Assembly: GCA_029939235.1 (NCBI GenBank)
Contig: JAOZTG010000018.1
Span: forward strand, 1-32,315
Direction of reading: 5' to 3'
Length of the DNA: 32,315 nucleotides
Origin: Flavobacteriaceae bacterium
GTDB lineage: Bacteria > Bacteroidota > Bacteroidia > Flavobacteriales > Flavobacteriaceae
Part shown: piece by piece, positions 1 through 9,572 of the stretch
How positions within the stretch are numbered: position 1 is the stretch's first letter
Layout of the letters: each line of letters starts with the position of its first letter
Notes under the pieces: generated by a model
The model's input: only the letters and a program-made list of their open reading frames with translations
Told to the model about the DNA's origin: nothing
Database searches by the model: none
Program-made: the position numbers and the translations under genes

Positions 1-137
1 ACTTGTTCCTAGAAGAGTTAATAGTTTAACAACCCGGATTGCTTCTTTCTTTCATCTTGCAAGTGGACCACGGGCTTTTACATTTATGATCTTACATCAA
101 CTTCTTCTTTTATCTCTTCTAAATCAATGATTTCCAT
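1..137 (-). pseudogene. Decayed TonB-like C-terminal remnant, truncated by left window edge
   Basis: Minus-strand reading gives NVKARGPLAR*KKEAIRVVKLL, matching DVRARGPHKRLEKEAIRVVNMI of the intact neighbouring tonB ORF but with an in-frame stop (52-54). It is preceded in another frame by an acidic peptide, MEIIDLEEIKEEVDVRS*. Confidence 0.7.
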
Positions 138-177
138 AGTTTTTGATTTTTATCATTTAAACAAGTAAAAGGAAATC

Positions 178-206
178 AAAAAAAAACATCCATTCGAAAA
201 TGGATG
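178..206 (-). terminator. Intrinsic terminator downstream of tonB-like gene
   Basis: Perfect 8-bp stem CATCCATT/AATGGATG (187-194 / 199-206) with a 4-nt loop (TTCG on minus), followed on minus by a T tract (178-186). Confidence 0.8.
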
Positions 207-230
207 CTTTATAAATATTTTTAAAATTGT

Positions 231-950
231 TTATTCAACAACTAAGGTGATAGGGAGTGTATATTTTACACCAACTGGTCTTCCTCTCTGCTTACCAGGT
301 TCCATATTAGGAATCATATTCACAACACGAATAGCTTCTTTTTCTAATCGTTTATGAGGTCCTCTTGCTCTAACATCTACAACTTTTCCTGTTTTGTCAA
401 TTTTAAACTGAACGTATACTCTTTTTCTACCCGGACTTAATCCTAAGTCACCAGCAAGACCTGTATTGTATTTTTTATTTACTAATTTGGTTATTTTATC
501 AACCATACATTTTTTCTTTTGTGCATTTGTTCCTTTACAGCCAGGGTAAACAGGAACATTTTCAATAATTGCAAAAGGTACGTCGTCAATAACTTCTTCC
601 TCTTCCACAACCTCTTCAATTTCTTCCACTTCTACAGCTTCCGTTTCATCAGTTTCAGTTGATTCAAGAACAGTTTCTTCAATTTCAGTTTCATCCTCAA
701 CAATTTCTATTTTTTCAGGAGCAGGTGGTGGTGGTGGTGGTGGTTTAACTTCCTGAATATGTTCTGTAATAGGAATATCTATTTCCTCTTCTAATTCAGT
801 ATTGGCCAAACCTAGATCAGCAACAGTACGGTCAAATGTTTTCCATTCTATCCCAATATAAATTATTAACAAAGCAAGTGCTAAGCCGAGCAGCATAAAC
901 TGCTTATTATAATTTTCAAGATCTGCTTTTGGGTTCTTCTTAACTTCCAT
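231..950 (-). CDS. TonB-family energy transducer
   Basis: N-terminal TM segment, PPPPPPPAPEK proline-rich linker, acidic stretch, C-terminal TonB domain (VYPGC...VYVQFKIDKTGKVVDVRARGP...EAIRVVNMIP...LPITLVVE). Confidence 0.92.
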   Translation of the reverse strand: MEVKKNPKADLENYNKQFMLLGLALALLIIYIGIEWKTFDRTVADLGLANTELEEEIDIPITEHIQEVKPPPPPPPAPEKIEIVEDETEIEETVLESTETDETEAVEVEEIEEVVEEEEVIDDVPFAIIENVPVYPGCKGTNAQKKKCMVDKITKLVNKKYNTGLAGDLGLSPGRKRVYVQFKIDKTGKVVDVRARGPHKRLEKEAIRVVNMIPNMEPGKQRGRPVGVKYTLPITLVVE

Positions 951-1015
951 AATTATATAAAAATTTTATAAAGTGCTAATTTAATAAAATAATTGGCACA
1001 AAAACAAGTATTTTT

Positions 1016-1411
1016 TTAAATTGTATGATACCAATCTAATATTTTGTTAATTAGCAGGGTTGCAATCAACACACCAACTGAATTCGCTATAATATCATAA
1101 AAATCTGCTGTTCGATAATTTGTCAATCCACCTTGTAATGCCTCAAGAATAATGCCATAAAATATAAGGAATAAAATCAACAAAACTTTAAACCTTCTTT
1201 TTTTAATTTTTTTTTGCAGAGCAAAATACCACACCAGACTTAAAATAAAGTATGCTGTGGTGTGTAAATACTTATCACTGGATTTTATTTTGAATCCTAT
1301 ATCCAGCTTTGGTAAATGACTTAAACTTAAGAAAGCAATTGCCAAAGTTGTAATGATTGCAATTGCTAACGCATTATGCTCCAATAATTTCTTTATACGC
1401 TGCAGCATCAA
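1016..1411 (-). CDS. VanZ-like family membrane protein
   Basis: Small multi-TM protein with VanZ-like pattern ([37 protein letters not shown]...[28 protein letters not shown]). Its start overlaps the gcvH 3' end. Confidence 0.85.
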   Translation of the reverse strand: MMLQRIKKLLEHNALAIAIITTLAIAFLSLSHLPKLDIGFKIKSSDKYLHTTAYFILSLVWYFALQKKIKKRRFKVLLILFLIFYGIILEALQGGLTNYRTADFYDIIANSVGVLIATLLINKILDWYHTI

Positions 1412-1754
1412 TTAAATCGTCAATTTGAGAACTATCAGAAATCTGAATTTTTATCATCCAACCATCACCATAGGGGTCAGAATTTACTTTTTCAGGAGTA
1501 TCTTCCAAATCCTCATTAAAAGCAATTACTTCTCCGCTTAGAGGCATAAAAAGATCAGAAACTGTTTTAACTGCTTCAACACTTCCAAAAACCTCATTTA
1601 TATCGATTGTTTCATCAACTGATTCGATATCAACATATACAATATCACCCAATTCTCCTTGAGCAAATTCTGTAATACCAACTGTGGCAACATCATCTTC
1701 AATTTTGATCCATTCATGATCTTTTGTGTACTTTAAATTTTCGGGTACGTTCAT
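1374..1754 (-). CDS. gcvH: Glycine cleavage system H protein
   Basis: 126 aa; [36 protein letters not shown] and lipoyl-lysine motif [20 protein letters not shown]. Confidence 0.97.
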   Translation of the reverse strand: MNVPENLKYTKDHEWIKIEDDVATVGITEFAQGELGDIVYVDIESVDETIDINEVFGSVEAVKTVSDLFMPLSGEVIAFNEDLEDTPEKVNSDPYGDGWMIKIQISDSSQIDDLIDAAAYKEIIGA

Positions 1755-1785
1755 TTTTATTTGGTTTAAATTTTAAATAATTGTA

Positions 1786-4700
1786 TTAATTTCCAATAAT
1801 ATATCTAATACTTATTCCGCCGTTGATTGAACTTCTTGGATAAGTAGTTGAGATTGCAAATTTAGACTTATTATAATCAAAGAAAAAGGATGCAAGTAAA
1901 TTTTTATTCAAAGAATAATCAGCCAAAAATTTAAAGGATATTAAATTTTGCCCTCCTGTAACTTGATTATTGTCAATTTCATCTCCAATTGCAAAAGCAC
2001 GGATAACAGTTTCATTATCTCTAATTCCTAAATCGGCTTTAAAATTTATGTCTCCCTGAAATTTAGTTGTCTTGTTGCCGGTTTTAAAACTCATGACAAC
2101 ATTTTTTACTCTATAGCCCAACCCTACAATTAATTCATTTCCTGAAATTTCAGTAACAGTATTGTTGTTAAAATTCAAATTTAGAGCTTTATCCTTGTTA
2201 TAAGCTGCCCTTAATGAAAAGGAGTTTTTCATTTTCAGATCTACTTTTAGTAAAGGAGAGAATTCTTCAATTAAATTAACTCCATTATAAAGTTTTTGTG
2301 GATTAAAATTCCCTGCAATATCTCTGTTGCTATCCCCGTAAGGGTTATTGCTGTCGTATTTTAAATTATTGGTATAGGAAAGAATGGAGTAAACCGATCT
2401 GTAACTGTGTTCTAAAGTAACGTTTCTAAAATTATTTCTTATCCATCCGATTTGATTTAAACCCTTGTAGGTAATTCGCCAGTTTGGTATAGGAGTATTT
2501 CTAAAAGCACCAAGTTCAATTGTGTTTGCATTATTTCCTGAATAAGCGGCTAAAAAAGATGGAAGTACAACATCCTGATTGGTATTACCAAAACCATCAA
2601 TATTGCCACCTGTTTTGTCTGCTAACCTGCGAGAAATGATATTTCTATTGTCTTTAAATTCTTGAAATGTAGCGTCAGCATCGTTAAAAGAAGAGCCGAG
2701 CATAAAATAGGAAATGCTAAAATTACCAACGGCATTTTGTGGTGTTTCATTAAAAATTCCATTGACCACATCTAATTGCTGGGTAAAACTTTTTGTAAGT
2801 GTTCTGTTTCCAAATATTTCAATATCAATATTTCTGGTTGGTTTTATATTTGCAGAATAATCAAATTTATCAAAATGAGATCTGCTATAACTTTTAGAAT
2901 AGTAATTATCATTTAGATCTCTTGATAGTAACCAGCCATTTTCTAAAGCTTTGTCAATAATACTTGCCTGACTACCAAATACAAAACCAAAAGTTGGAGC
3001 AAGGCTGCCTGAATAATTGTTACGTCCCAAAAAGCCCATTTCCGGAATATATCCAGGTAAAAAAGTACCGTTATTTTCAGTGTAAGATAGCCTTATATTT
3101 TTTACAGAAGTTAATATATCAACACCCACACGACCAATTTTCTGACCAACAGATTGTTTCTTTTTGGTTTTAACTATAGCTCCGGTATTAGGGTCTTGTT
3201 TTGCATCAATGGTTTTAGTATTTGTAAATAACTTATCTAAGCCAATATTTTTATATAATCTGTCCATGGTCATATCTGCAGTGAAATTATGGGTATTGGC
3301 ATTTTGAATGGTATTTCCAACTGTTTCAATGATAGAAAAAGAAGGAGCCTGCCAATCATAATCTGCGGTGTAATTATAGGTTCCACTAATAAAATCCAGA
3401 TATTTAAATTTATCAAAAGGAATTTTGTAGGTTAAATTTAAGGTTTGATGGTAATGTTCAGGTCTTCCAATTTGAAAGAAATTATCATATAACTGGATAT
3501 CCTCATTACTTTCAAACTGATCATATACATAATTGTTTAAAGCTCTAAAAGTAAACTGTAATGATTTGGTAAGATTATAAGAAAGCAGGTAATCCCAGTC
3601 AAACATAAAATTTCGTTGTTTTAATGTTGGTAATTCGGGTAAACCTTCAACAAGTGAACGAGACAACTGTTCATTGTAGTTACGTATAATATTTGTATTT
3701 ACAGAGAATGAAGTTGGTAATAAATTCAGATTAAAATCATGAATAAATTTTAAATAATCTTTTTCACTTGCCAATCCCCAATTTTTAAACGGTTCAATCA
3801 CCATAGGCTGAAAACTATAGTTGTAATTTGCCGAGGCTCTCAGTTTCTGGTCAATAAACTTTTGAATATTATAATCTCTGTGGTAAATTTCATTATATAA
3901 ATATGATACAGAAAGGTTTTCAACATCGTAAAAATGTGGCTTTCTGTTAAATTGTGTTTTATTTCTTCTTACATTGATAAGATTTAAACTCTTTCTTTGC
4001 GTATAATCTCTGGAAACATCACTGTTTGTGTTACCTTTTTCAAAAAGAACATCTTCGTATTGAGGGTCATACTTAGGATCTCTAAATTCTTCACCATAAC
4101 TGAAATTGACAGGAATACTCAAGCTTACTCTTCTAGGTAATAATTGACCAATGTTAATATTTGAAACAACTCCGTATTGTTTTAATTCATCCATACTTCT
4201 TTCATTAACGCTTTGGTTAAGAGATCCAAAACCTATGGTATGCATACTTCCTGTTAAGGAAATATCTGCAAAATCTGCAAAATTGGCATCTGCACTTACA
4301 ATTGCAGCCCAACTTCCATCATTGTCAAAATCGGATACTCTTAATTCATTGAACCATAGTTCCATACTTTTTGGTAAAAAGGAATTGTTCTTTACAGCTA
4401 ACATAAAGGTCCGGATGTTAGAAAGGTTTGGATTACCTTTTATTCTAATTCTAAACTCAGTAGGTTCTCCAGGAATTGGCAAAGGAAATAATTCATTTAC
4501 AGCTGCTCCCTGATCTATTCTTTCTAATTTTAAATGTCCAAAATTTTCAATGCTTGCAATGATGTTATTCAATTCAGGCCAAATATCTTCTGCAATTTGT
4601 GCTCCAAAAGGAGTAATTTTAAGCGGGATCTCAATTTGGTAATAATTATTATCTGTATCGCTTCCTAATCTCACAATTCCAATTAATTCATCATCTTTTA

Positions 4701-7700
4701 CACCATCACTAACACCAATACTTTCAGCATGAATAAACATTTTTAATTGTTTGTACATCCTAATATCAAAAGTTGTATTTTTAAATACGGCTCTGGTTTC
4801 ACCAGGTTCAAGGTCAGTAACTTTTACTGATAATGATTGCTCGTTTTGTTGTTGAATAGTAGTACTTCCCTGTAATCTTTCACGTTTAATACCAGGAGGC
4901 AAAACGTAAGGTATTGGTTGTCTGTCCTCGTTCTCTTCAATATTTACAACACCAACCTCGAAATTTTGATTTTGAATTGGTGTAATATCCTGTGGAGGCT
5001 GAATAGCATCATCCAATGTTTTTGTGTATCTTCTCCAGTCACCACGAACCAGTTGTAATTCACCAAAACGCAAAACTACAGGAATCTTGAATTTTGTTAA
5101 AAACATTCGCATGAACCTAATGGATGTAAATCCAGCCATATCATTAATGATATTATTAGGATCTTCAGGTTTTGAAATGGGAATCCTAAACTGATACCAG
5201 GTTGCATTTTGTGTGGTGTTATTAGGTAATTTTACAGTAGTTGTTCTTTTATCAACAATATAATTTTGGCCAACCACAAAATCATTTCTGTTAAGTGATA
5301 CCTTATATTGGTAATAACTCTCAACAGCACTCATGGTTTGATCTTTATTGATATCTTCTACATCCGGGTAAGTAGTTGATGAGGTTGGGAAACTTTCCGT
5401 TGAATTATTTATTGTTGGAGAATTTCCTTGCGTTAAACCAAAATCTTTATATCTGGTTATAATAGAAGCATCCTCATTGTCCATTTCAGAACCTCTAAAA
5501 TATCTAAAGTTATCAGCAGAAGGATCCGATCCAAACAATGAGCCAAATTTAGCTGCTTCGTCATCATCATTTATCCCATCCAATCCTAAATCCTGATTAA
5601 TTCTGGAAGCATCATTTTCATCAAAAGCATATAATAGAGACTGGTTTTTCGGAATAGAAGACCAGGGTGTAATTTCAACATTATTGCCTGGTATTTGAAT
5701 ACCGTCTTCAGGTAAACCATTCTCATACATTTTTCGGTCATCTTTTAAGATGTCTTCAGATATACTTCCAAGGTTAAAATATAACTCTCCATTAAAATCT
5801 GCATCTGATGGAGGGTTGGCAGGAGCTCCTTCTCCAGGCTCAATAGAATAGTTTTCATATGGATCCATTAGCCAAAACTGAATATATTCAATATTTGCCT
5901 GTTGGAAATTTGTTGTGGTTAATGCTCTTGTAACCCCCCCCCATCGATCTTCCGGATTAGGGTATTTTCCTTGCCCATCATAGCTATTGTCATAGTTGTA
6001 AGTTCCTCTTTCAGAAGGGAAATAAGAAAGATCAAAACTTCTAATAATGGTAGATTGCGTGATATCAAGATCAGTGTTTGGAAATAATTCTGAATAACTG
6101 ATCTGTCTTACTTCTGCTCTTGATAGTTCATCACTATCAATATTTCCTGGTTTTAACTGTGTTCCGTAAAATAATCGATCAATATTGTACCAGGATAATT
6201 TGGATCGTTTGGCGCCAGTTCTTAATTCATCCGGTAAACCGGGTGCAAGATTTCCATTATTGAAATCCAAATCGCCTGTCTGTCCTTGTGGTGTACTCGC
6301 CAAAAACCATTGTTTGGGAGATTTAACATCTAAAGGGATTTGAGCTCCTTCAAAGTCGTCAATATAAGATGTTGCTGCACCATCAAGATCTATTCCACTT
6401 GGTGAGCCTGGTAAAAGATAGGCAACTTCACCTCTAACAGATAAATTAGAAGGTACATCTGTATCAATATTTGGTAATTTATTTACTAATTTAGTTAGTA
6501 ATGGAATCTCTTTATTATAAGTTAAATATGCCCCAAATATAGTATTGTTAACAGGTTCTGAGCCATATTGAGCTTTTTGGGTAAGAGGCTTCTCATTCAT
6601 GTTGATGATATTTCCTCCTACCGCTAATTGATCATTAAAAACGTGCAAAACATCAACACCCATATATCTTTTTCGCTGTTGATTAAATCCGATATTATTC
6701 TCTACAGACACCTGAATTGGAGCATTCGATTCAACTAAAGTTGGATTAATTATTTGCACATTACCAATATTGTAATCAACAACATAATCAACACCTTCAA
6801 TCAATTCTCTTCCACCTGTTGTAACGATAACCGATCCTCGGGGAACATTGAAAGCCCCTAATGGAATTCCATTTTTACTTTCTGCTTTAAAATAACCTTT
6901 TATAAAATATTTATCCTTATGCTGAAAGTCATTTTGGGCTTCAGATTTTGTTCTGTCATAAAGTTCATTAAACACATAAATATCATCCTGAGGCACTAAA
7001 ATATCATCCAGGTCTTTACCAAATGGCTCTACCGTTGGAAAAATTACATAACCATTTCTGGAATCAATGGTTATTCCTTCCACATAATCAAAAAAACCAT
7101 CTCCTTCAGGCATTACATTGTTATTTTGATCTAATCGGTCAATACGCATTAAATTCAAAAGAGTTTTTTCGTTTACTCCGGGTGTTTGAGCATTTTGCAA
7201 AATATTAACCGGTTTACCAGTGCTGTCATCGTTATATAATAATTCTAATCTGAACCCTTCTCTTTGCAATTGAAATGCTCCGGGTATTTCATAAACATTT
7301 TTCAACATCAGATTCCACATAGGGATACTTGTATTGATAATCTCACTACGTAACATTTTTACAACAAGGTTATCCGGAGCTATGACACCATCATCTGTAA
7401 ATTCACCAACCTGATAAACATTTGTGCCATCTGAGTATTCATATGCAACTGCCAAAACATCACTTTCAGCCAGTCGTCTTTTCAAAGTAATAAATCCAAG
7501 TTGAGCATTCATCGTAAAATCAATACCCTGCACAAGTTTTATGGCATTTTCCAAAATGGTATAGTCTCTTCCCTGTGCCATCTTGTAAGGAAATAAAGCC
7601 AGTCCTACACTGGAAATATTTCGGATGGGACCGTTTAAAGTAAGAAGGTCTATTAAATTATTTGCTTCGTTAGATGGATCTTGTGTGCCAGTATTTGGTG

Positions 7701-8847
7701 TTACGTTAGCTGGGCCAATATTGTTTGGGTTATTTTCTCCAAGATCAGATAAGGCTACAATATTTCTGGTTCCTACCGTTGTTGCGTTTCTGTTGGTCAC
7801 CCAAATTTCAACCCGGGTGATATTGACAGAAGTATTAATCAGTGGGAAATTCTCTAAGGCCTCATCATAATTGTCTCTGAAATTATGTGCAATAAAAAAG
7901 TGACGGTTCGTATCGTAGTTACTTACTTTAAAATCGAATTCATTGATAACAGAGCCACCTTGTGCCGATACAGATTGGACCTGAGATCGTTGTTGTGAAA
8001 ATATTGCAGTTACCATTGTATTACCAAATTGTAATTCAGTCTTTGCTCCAAAAAGGTTTTGAGCACCGTTCACCAAAGAGTTTCTAATTGGCATGGATAC
8101 ATTTCCTACTTCAATTTTTCTGATAATATCATCTTCGGTAGGAGTGTATTCCAATTTTACCATATTTTGAAAATTGAAAGTAGATTGGGTATCAAAATTT
8201 GCAGATATTTTCAACCGTTCACCAATTTTTGCATTTAAACTGGCACTGATCTCCTGGTCAAAATCAAAGGTTGTGCTTTGCCTGTTTTGCTCTGACAATT
8301 GGGGGTTTTCAACACTTTGATGAATTACTCCCATTTTAATGAGAATAGAACCTTGCGGGTTTACTTCAACGGTGTTTCCTCCAAAAATACTTTCAAAAAA
8401 GTTAGAATTCACATAATAAGTTGGCAATAGATTTTTTTGGGCATCTGCACTATTTTTTGTTCTACCGCCAACTGCATTTATTTTTTCTTTTGAATATTCC
8501 AGCATATCTCTTTGCAGACGATACTCCCTATACTCTTCAGCGGTCATATAAGTTGGATGTTTTAAATAATACTCACCAATTTTTTCATAAAATATATAAT
8601 TACCGCTCTGTGGGTCAAAAATCACCTCTGTTTCGGTTTTAGGGCTTAAAAAAAGACTGCCTTTTTGTGAATTACTAAATGAGTAAGGTAAAGGAGAAAT
8701 AGTATCTTTTTTTACAGAAGTAGTTGAGTTGCTATTGGTTAGTTGACTATTATTAGAAGAATTTTGAGCTGAAATAACACCTGCACTAAATAAAAGCACA
8801 ATAAATATAAAGGAGAGATTATATTTAAATTGATATTTTTTAATCAA
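1786..8847 (-). CDS. sprA: SprA, giant T9SS outer-membrane translocon / gliding motility protein
   Basis: 2353 aa with signal peptide. SprA-type features include TTFDFDQEISASLNAKIGERLKISANFDTQSTFNFQN, EYTPTEDDIIRKIEVGNVSMP and SYIDDFEGAQIPLDV. Located between ruvA and gcvH. Confidence 0.95.
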   Translation of the reverse strand: MIKKYQFKYNLSFIFIVLLFSAGVISAQNSSNNSQLTNSNSTTSVKKDTISPLPYSFSNSQKGSLFLSPKTETEVIFDPQSGNYIFYEKIGEYYLKHPTYMTAEEYREYRLQRDMLEYSKEKINAVGGRTKNSADAQKNLLPTYYVNSNFFESIFGGNTVEVNPQGSILIKMGVIHQSVENPQLSEQNRQSTTFDFDQEISASLNAKIGERLKISANFDTQSTFNFQNMVKLEYTPTEDDIIRKIEVGNVSMPIRNSLVNGAQNLFGAKTELQFGNTMVTAIFSQQRSQVQSVSAQGGSVINEFDFKVSNYDTNRHFFIAHNFRDNYDEALENFPLINTSVNITRVEIWVTNRNATTVGTRNIVALSDLGENNPNNIGPANVTPNTGTQDPSNEANNLIDLLTLNGPIRNISSVGLALFPYKMAQGRDYTILENAIKLVQGIDFTMNAQLGFITLKRRLAESDVLAVAYEYSDGTNVYQVGEFTDDGVIAPDNLVVKMLRSEIINTSIPMWNLMLKNVYEIPGAFQLQREGFRLELLYNDDSTGKPVNILQNAQTPGVNEKTLLNLMRIDRLDQNNNVMPEGDGFFDYVEGITIDSRNGYVIFPTVEPFGKDLDDILVPQDDIYVFNELYDRTKSEAQNDFQHKDKYFIKGYFKAESKNGIPLGAFNVPRGSVIVTTGGRELIEGVDYVVDYNIGNVQIINPTLVESNAPIQVSVENNIGFNQQRKRYMGVDVLHVFNDQLAVGGNIINMNEKPLTQKAQYGSEPVNNTIFGAYLTYNKEIPLLTKLVNKLPNIDTDVPSNLSVRGEVAYLLPGSPSGIDLDGAATSYIDDFEGAQIPLDVKSPKQWFLASTPQGQTGDLDFNNGNLAPGLPDELRTGAKRSKLSWYNIDRLFYGTQLKPGNIDSDELSRAEVRQISYSELFPNTDLDITQSTIIRSFDLSYFPSERGTYNYDNSYDGQGKYPNPEDRWGGVTRALTTTNFQQANIEYIQFWLMDPYENYSIEPGEGAPANPPSDADFNGELYFNLGSISEDILKDDRKMYENGLPEDGIQIPGNNVEITPWSSIPKNQSLLYAFDENDASRINQDLGLDGINDDDEAAKFGSLFGSDPSADNFRYFRGSEMDNEDASIITRYKDFGLTQGNSPTINNSTESFPTSSTTYPDVEDINKDQTMSAVESYYQYKVSLNRNDFVVGQNYIVDKRTTTVKLPNNTTQNATWYQFRIPISKPEDPNNIINDMAGFTSIRFMRMFLTKFKIPVVLRFGELQLVRGDWRRYTKTLDDAIQPPQDITPIQNQNFEVGVVNIEENEDRQPIPYVLPPGIKRERLQGSTTIQQQNEQSLSVKVTDLEPGETRAVFKNTTFDIRMYKQLKMFIHAESIGVSDGVKDDELIGIVRLGSDTDNNYYQIEIPLKITPFGAQIAEDIWPELNNIIASIENFGHLKLERIDQGAAVNELFPLPIPGEPTEFRIRIKGNPNLSNIRTFMLAVKNNSFLPKSMELWFNELRVSDFDNDGSWAAIVSADANFADFADISLTGSMHTIGFGSLNQSVNERSMDELKQYGVVSNINIGQLLPRRVSLSIPVNFSYGEEFRDPKYDPQYEDVLFEKGNTNSDVSRDYTQRKSLNLINVRRNKTQFNRKPHFYDVENLSVSYLYNEIYHRDYNIQKFIDQKLRASANYNYSFQPMVIEPFKNWGLASEKDYLKFIHDFNLNLLPTSFSVNTNIIRNYNEQLSRSLVEGLPELPTLKQRNFMFDWDYLLSYNLTKSLQFTFRALNNYVYDQFESNEDIQLYDNFFQIGRPEHYHQTLNLTYKIPFDKFKYLDFISGTYNYTADYDWQAPSFSIIETVGNTIQNANTHNFTADMTMDRLYKNIGLDKLFTNTKTIDAKQDPNTGAIVKTKKKQSVGQKIGRVGVDILTSVKNIRLSYTENNGTFLPGYIPEMGFLGRNNYSGSLAPTFGFVFGSQASIIDKALENGWLLSRDLNDNYYSKSYSRSHFDKFDYSANIKPTRNIDIEIFGNRTLTKSFTQQLDVVNGIFNETPQNAVGNFSISYFMLGSSFNDADATFQEFKDNRNIISRRLADKTGGNIDGFGNTNQDVVLPSFLAAYSGNNANTIELGAFRNTPIPNWRITYKGLNQIGWIRNNFRNVTLEHSYRSVYSILSYTNNLKYDSNNPYGDSNRDIAGNFNPQKLYNGVNLIEEFSPLLKVDLKMKNSFSLRAAYNKDKALNLNFNNNTVTEISGNELIVGLGYRVKNVVMSFKTGNKTTKFQGDINFKADLGIRDNETVIRAFAIGDEIDNNQVTGGQNLISFKFLADYSLNKNLLASFFFDYNKSKFAISTTYPRSSINGGISIRYIIGN

Positions 8848-8851
8848 ATTT

Positions 8852-9433
8852 TTACAAGTTTTTAAGCGCTTTTTTGATCAATTCTTCCAAACTAATGTTT
8901 GGAGAATCTTGTAAAATAACTTGTATTGCCGAATCTACTTTTTTTCTTGAAAATCCTAAGACTTCCAATGCTGATAACGCTTCATTTTTTATTGTATTGT
9001 TTGAAACTGAAATATCATCTGATAATTCATACGTTTTCAATATTTTATCTTTCAAGTCAACTATTACTCTTTGTGCAGTCTTGATTCCAATACCTTTAAC
9101 AGATTTTATCTTTGCAACATCTTCAGAAGCTATCGCTTGTTGGATTTCTTTTGAATCCATAGAAGACAACATTGTTATTGCAGTACTTGGTCCAACACCG
9201 GATACAGAGATTAAAAATTTAAAGATCTCTCTTTCAGTTTTGTCTGCAAATCCATATAGAATATGGGCATCATCCCTGATATTCAAATAGGTGTATAACT
9301 TTATAAATTCTTTGTCAGGAATTTTAGAAAATGTTTGTAATGAAATGGGTAAATAATAACCCAGGCCATTACATTCAACAACAATATTCGCCGGATTTTT
9401 TTCTACTAATTTACCTGAAATATGTGTAATCAT
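8852..9433 (-). CDS. ruvA: Holliday junction branch migration protein RuvA
   Basis: 193 aa; MITHISGKLVEKNPANIVVECNGLGYYLPISLQT, GVGPSTAITMLSSM, VKGIGIKTAQRVIVDLKDK. Confidence 0.97.
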   Translation of the reverse strand: MITHISGKLVEKNPANIVVECNGLGYYLPISLQTFSKIPDKEFIKLYTYLNIRDDAHILYGFADKTEREIFKFLISVSGVGPSTAITMLSSMDSKEIQQAIASEDVAKIKSVKGIGIKTAQRVIVDLKDKILKTYELSDDISVSNNTIKNEALSALEVLGFSRKKVDSAIQVILQDSPNISLEELIKKALKNL

Positions 9434-9457
9434 TTAATTTGGTTGATATATTACGCC

Positions 9458-9465
9458 AAATGTAA
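9458..9465 (-). promoter_or_regulatory. Candidate Bacteroidetes -7 element upstream of ruvA
   Basis: Minus strand reads TACATTTG, fitting TAnnTTTG, 24 nt before the ruvA ATG. No convincing -33 TTG was found. Confidence 0.35.
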
Positions 9466-9483
9466 TGATAAATATTGAAAAGA

Positions 9484-9536
9484 ACATGAATTTTAACCTA
9501 TCTGATTCCAAGAAAAAGAAAGACTAAAATTCATGT
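9484..9536. repeat. 12-bp perfect inverted repeat between malic enzyme 3' end and ruvA
   Basis: ACATGAATTTTA (9484-9495) and TAAAATTCATGT (9525-9536), 29-nt spacer. Confidence 0.8.
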
Positions 9537-9572
9537 GAAAATTAGAAATAGACACTTGTTTAAATAAGTAAA

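Noticed and set aside
2964-4513. Plus-strand ORFs inside sprA (2964-3173, 4151-4513 and similar at 7023, 7625, 8421)
   Set aside because: Antisense to a full-length conserved gene, no recognisable domains, low-complexity translations of AT-rich reverse frames.
8874-9290. Plus-strand 138-aa ORF antisense to ruvA
   Set aside because: Shadow ORF of a conserved gene; no family features.
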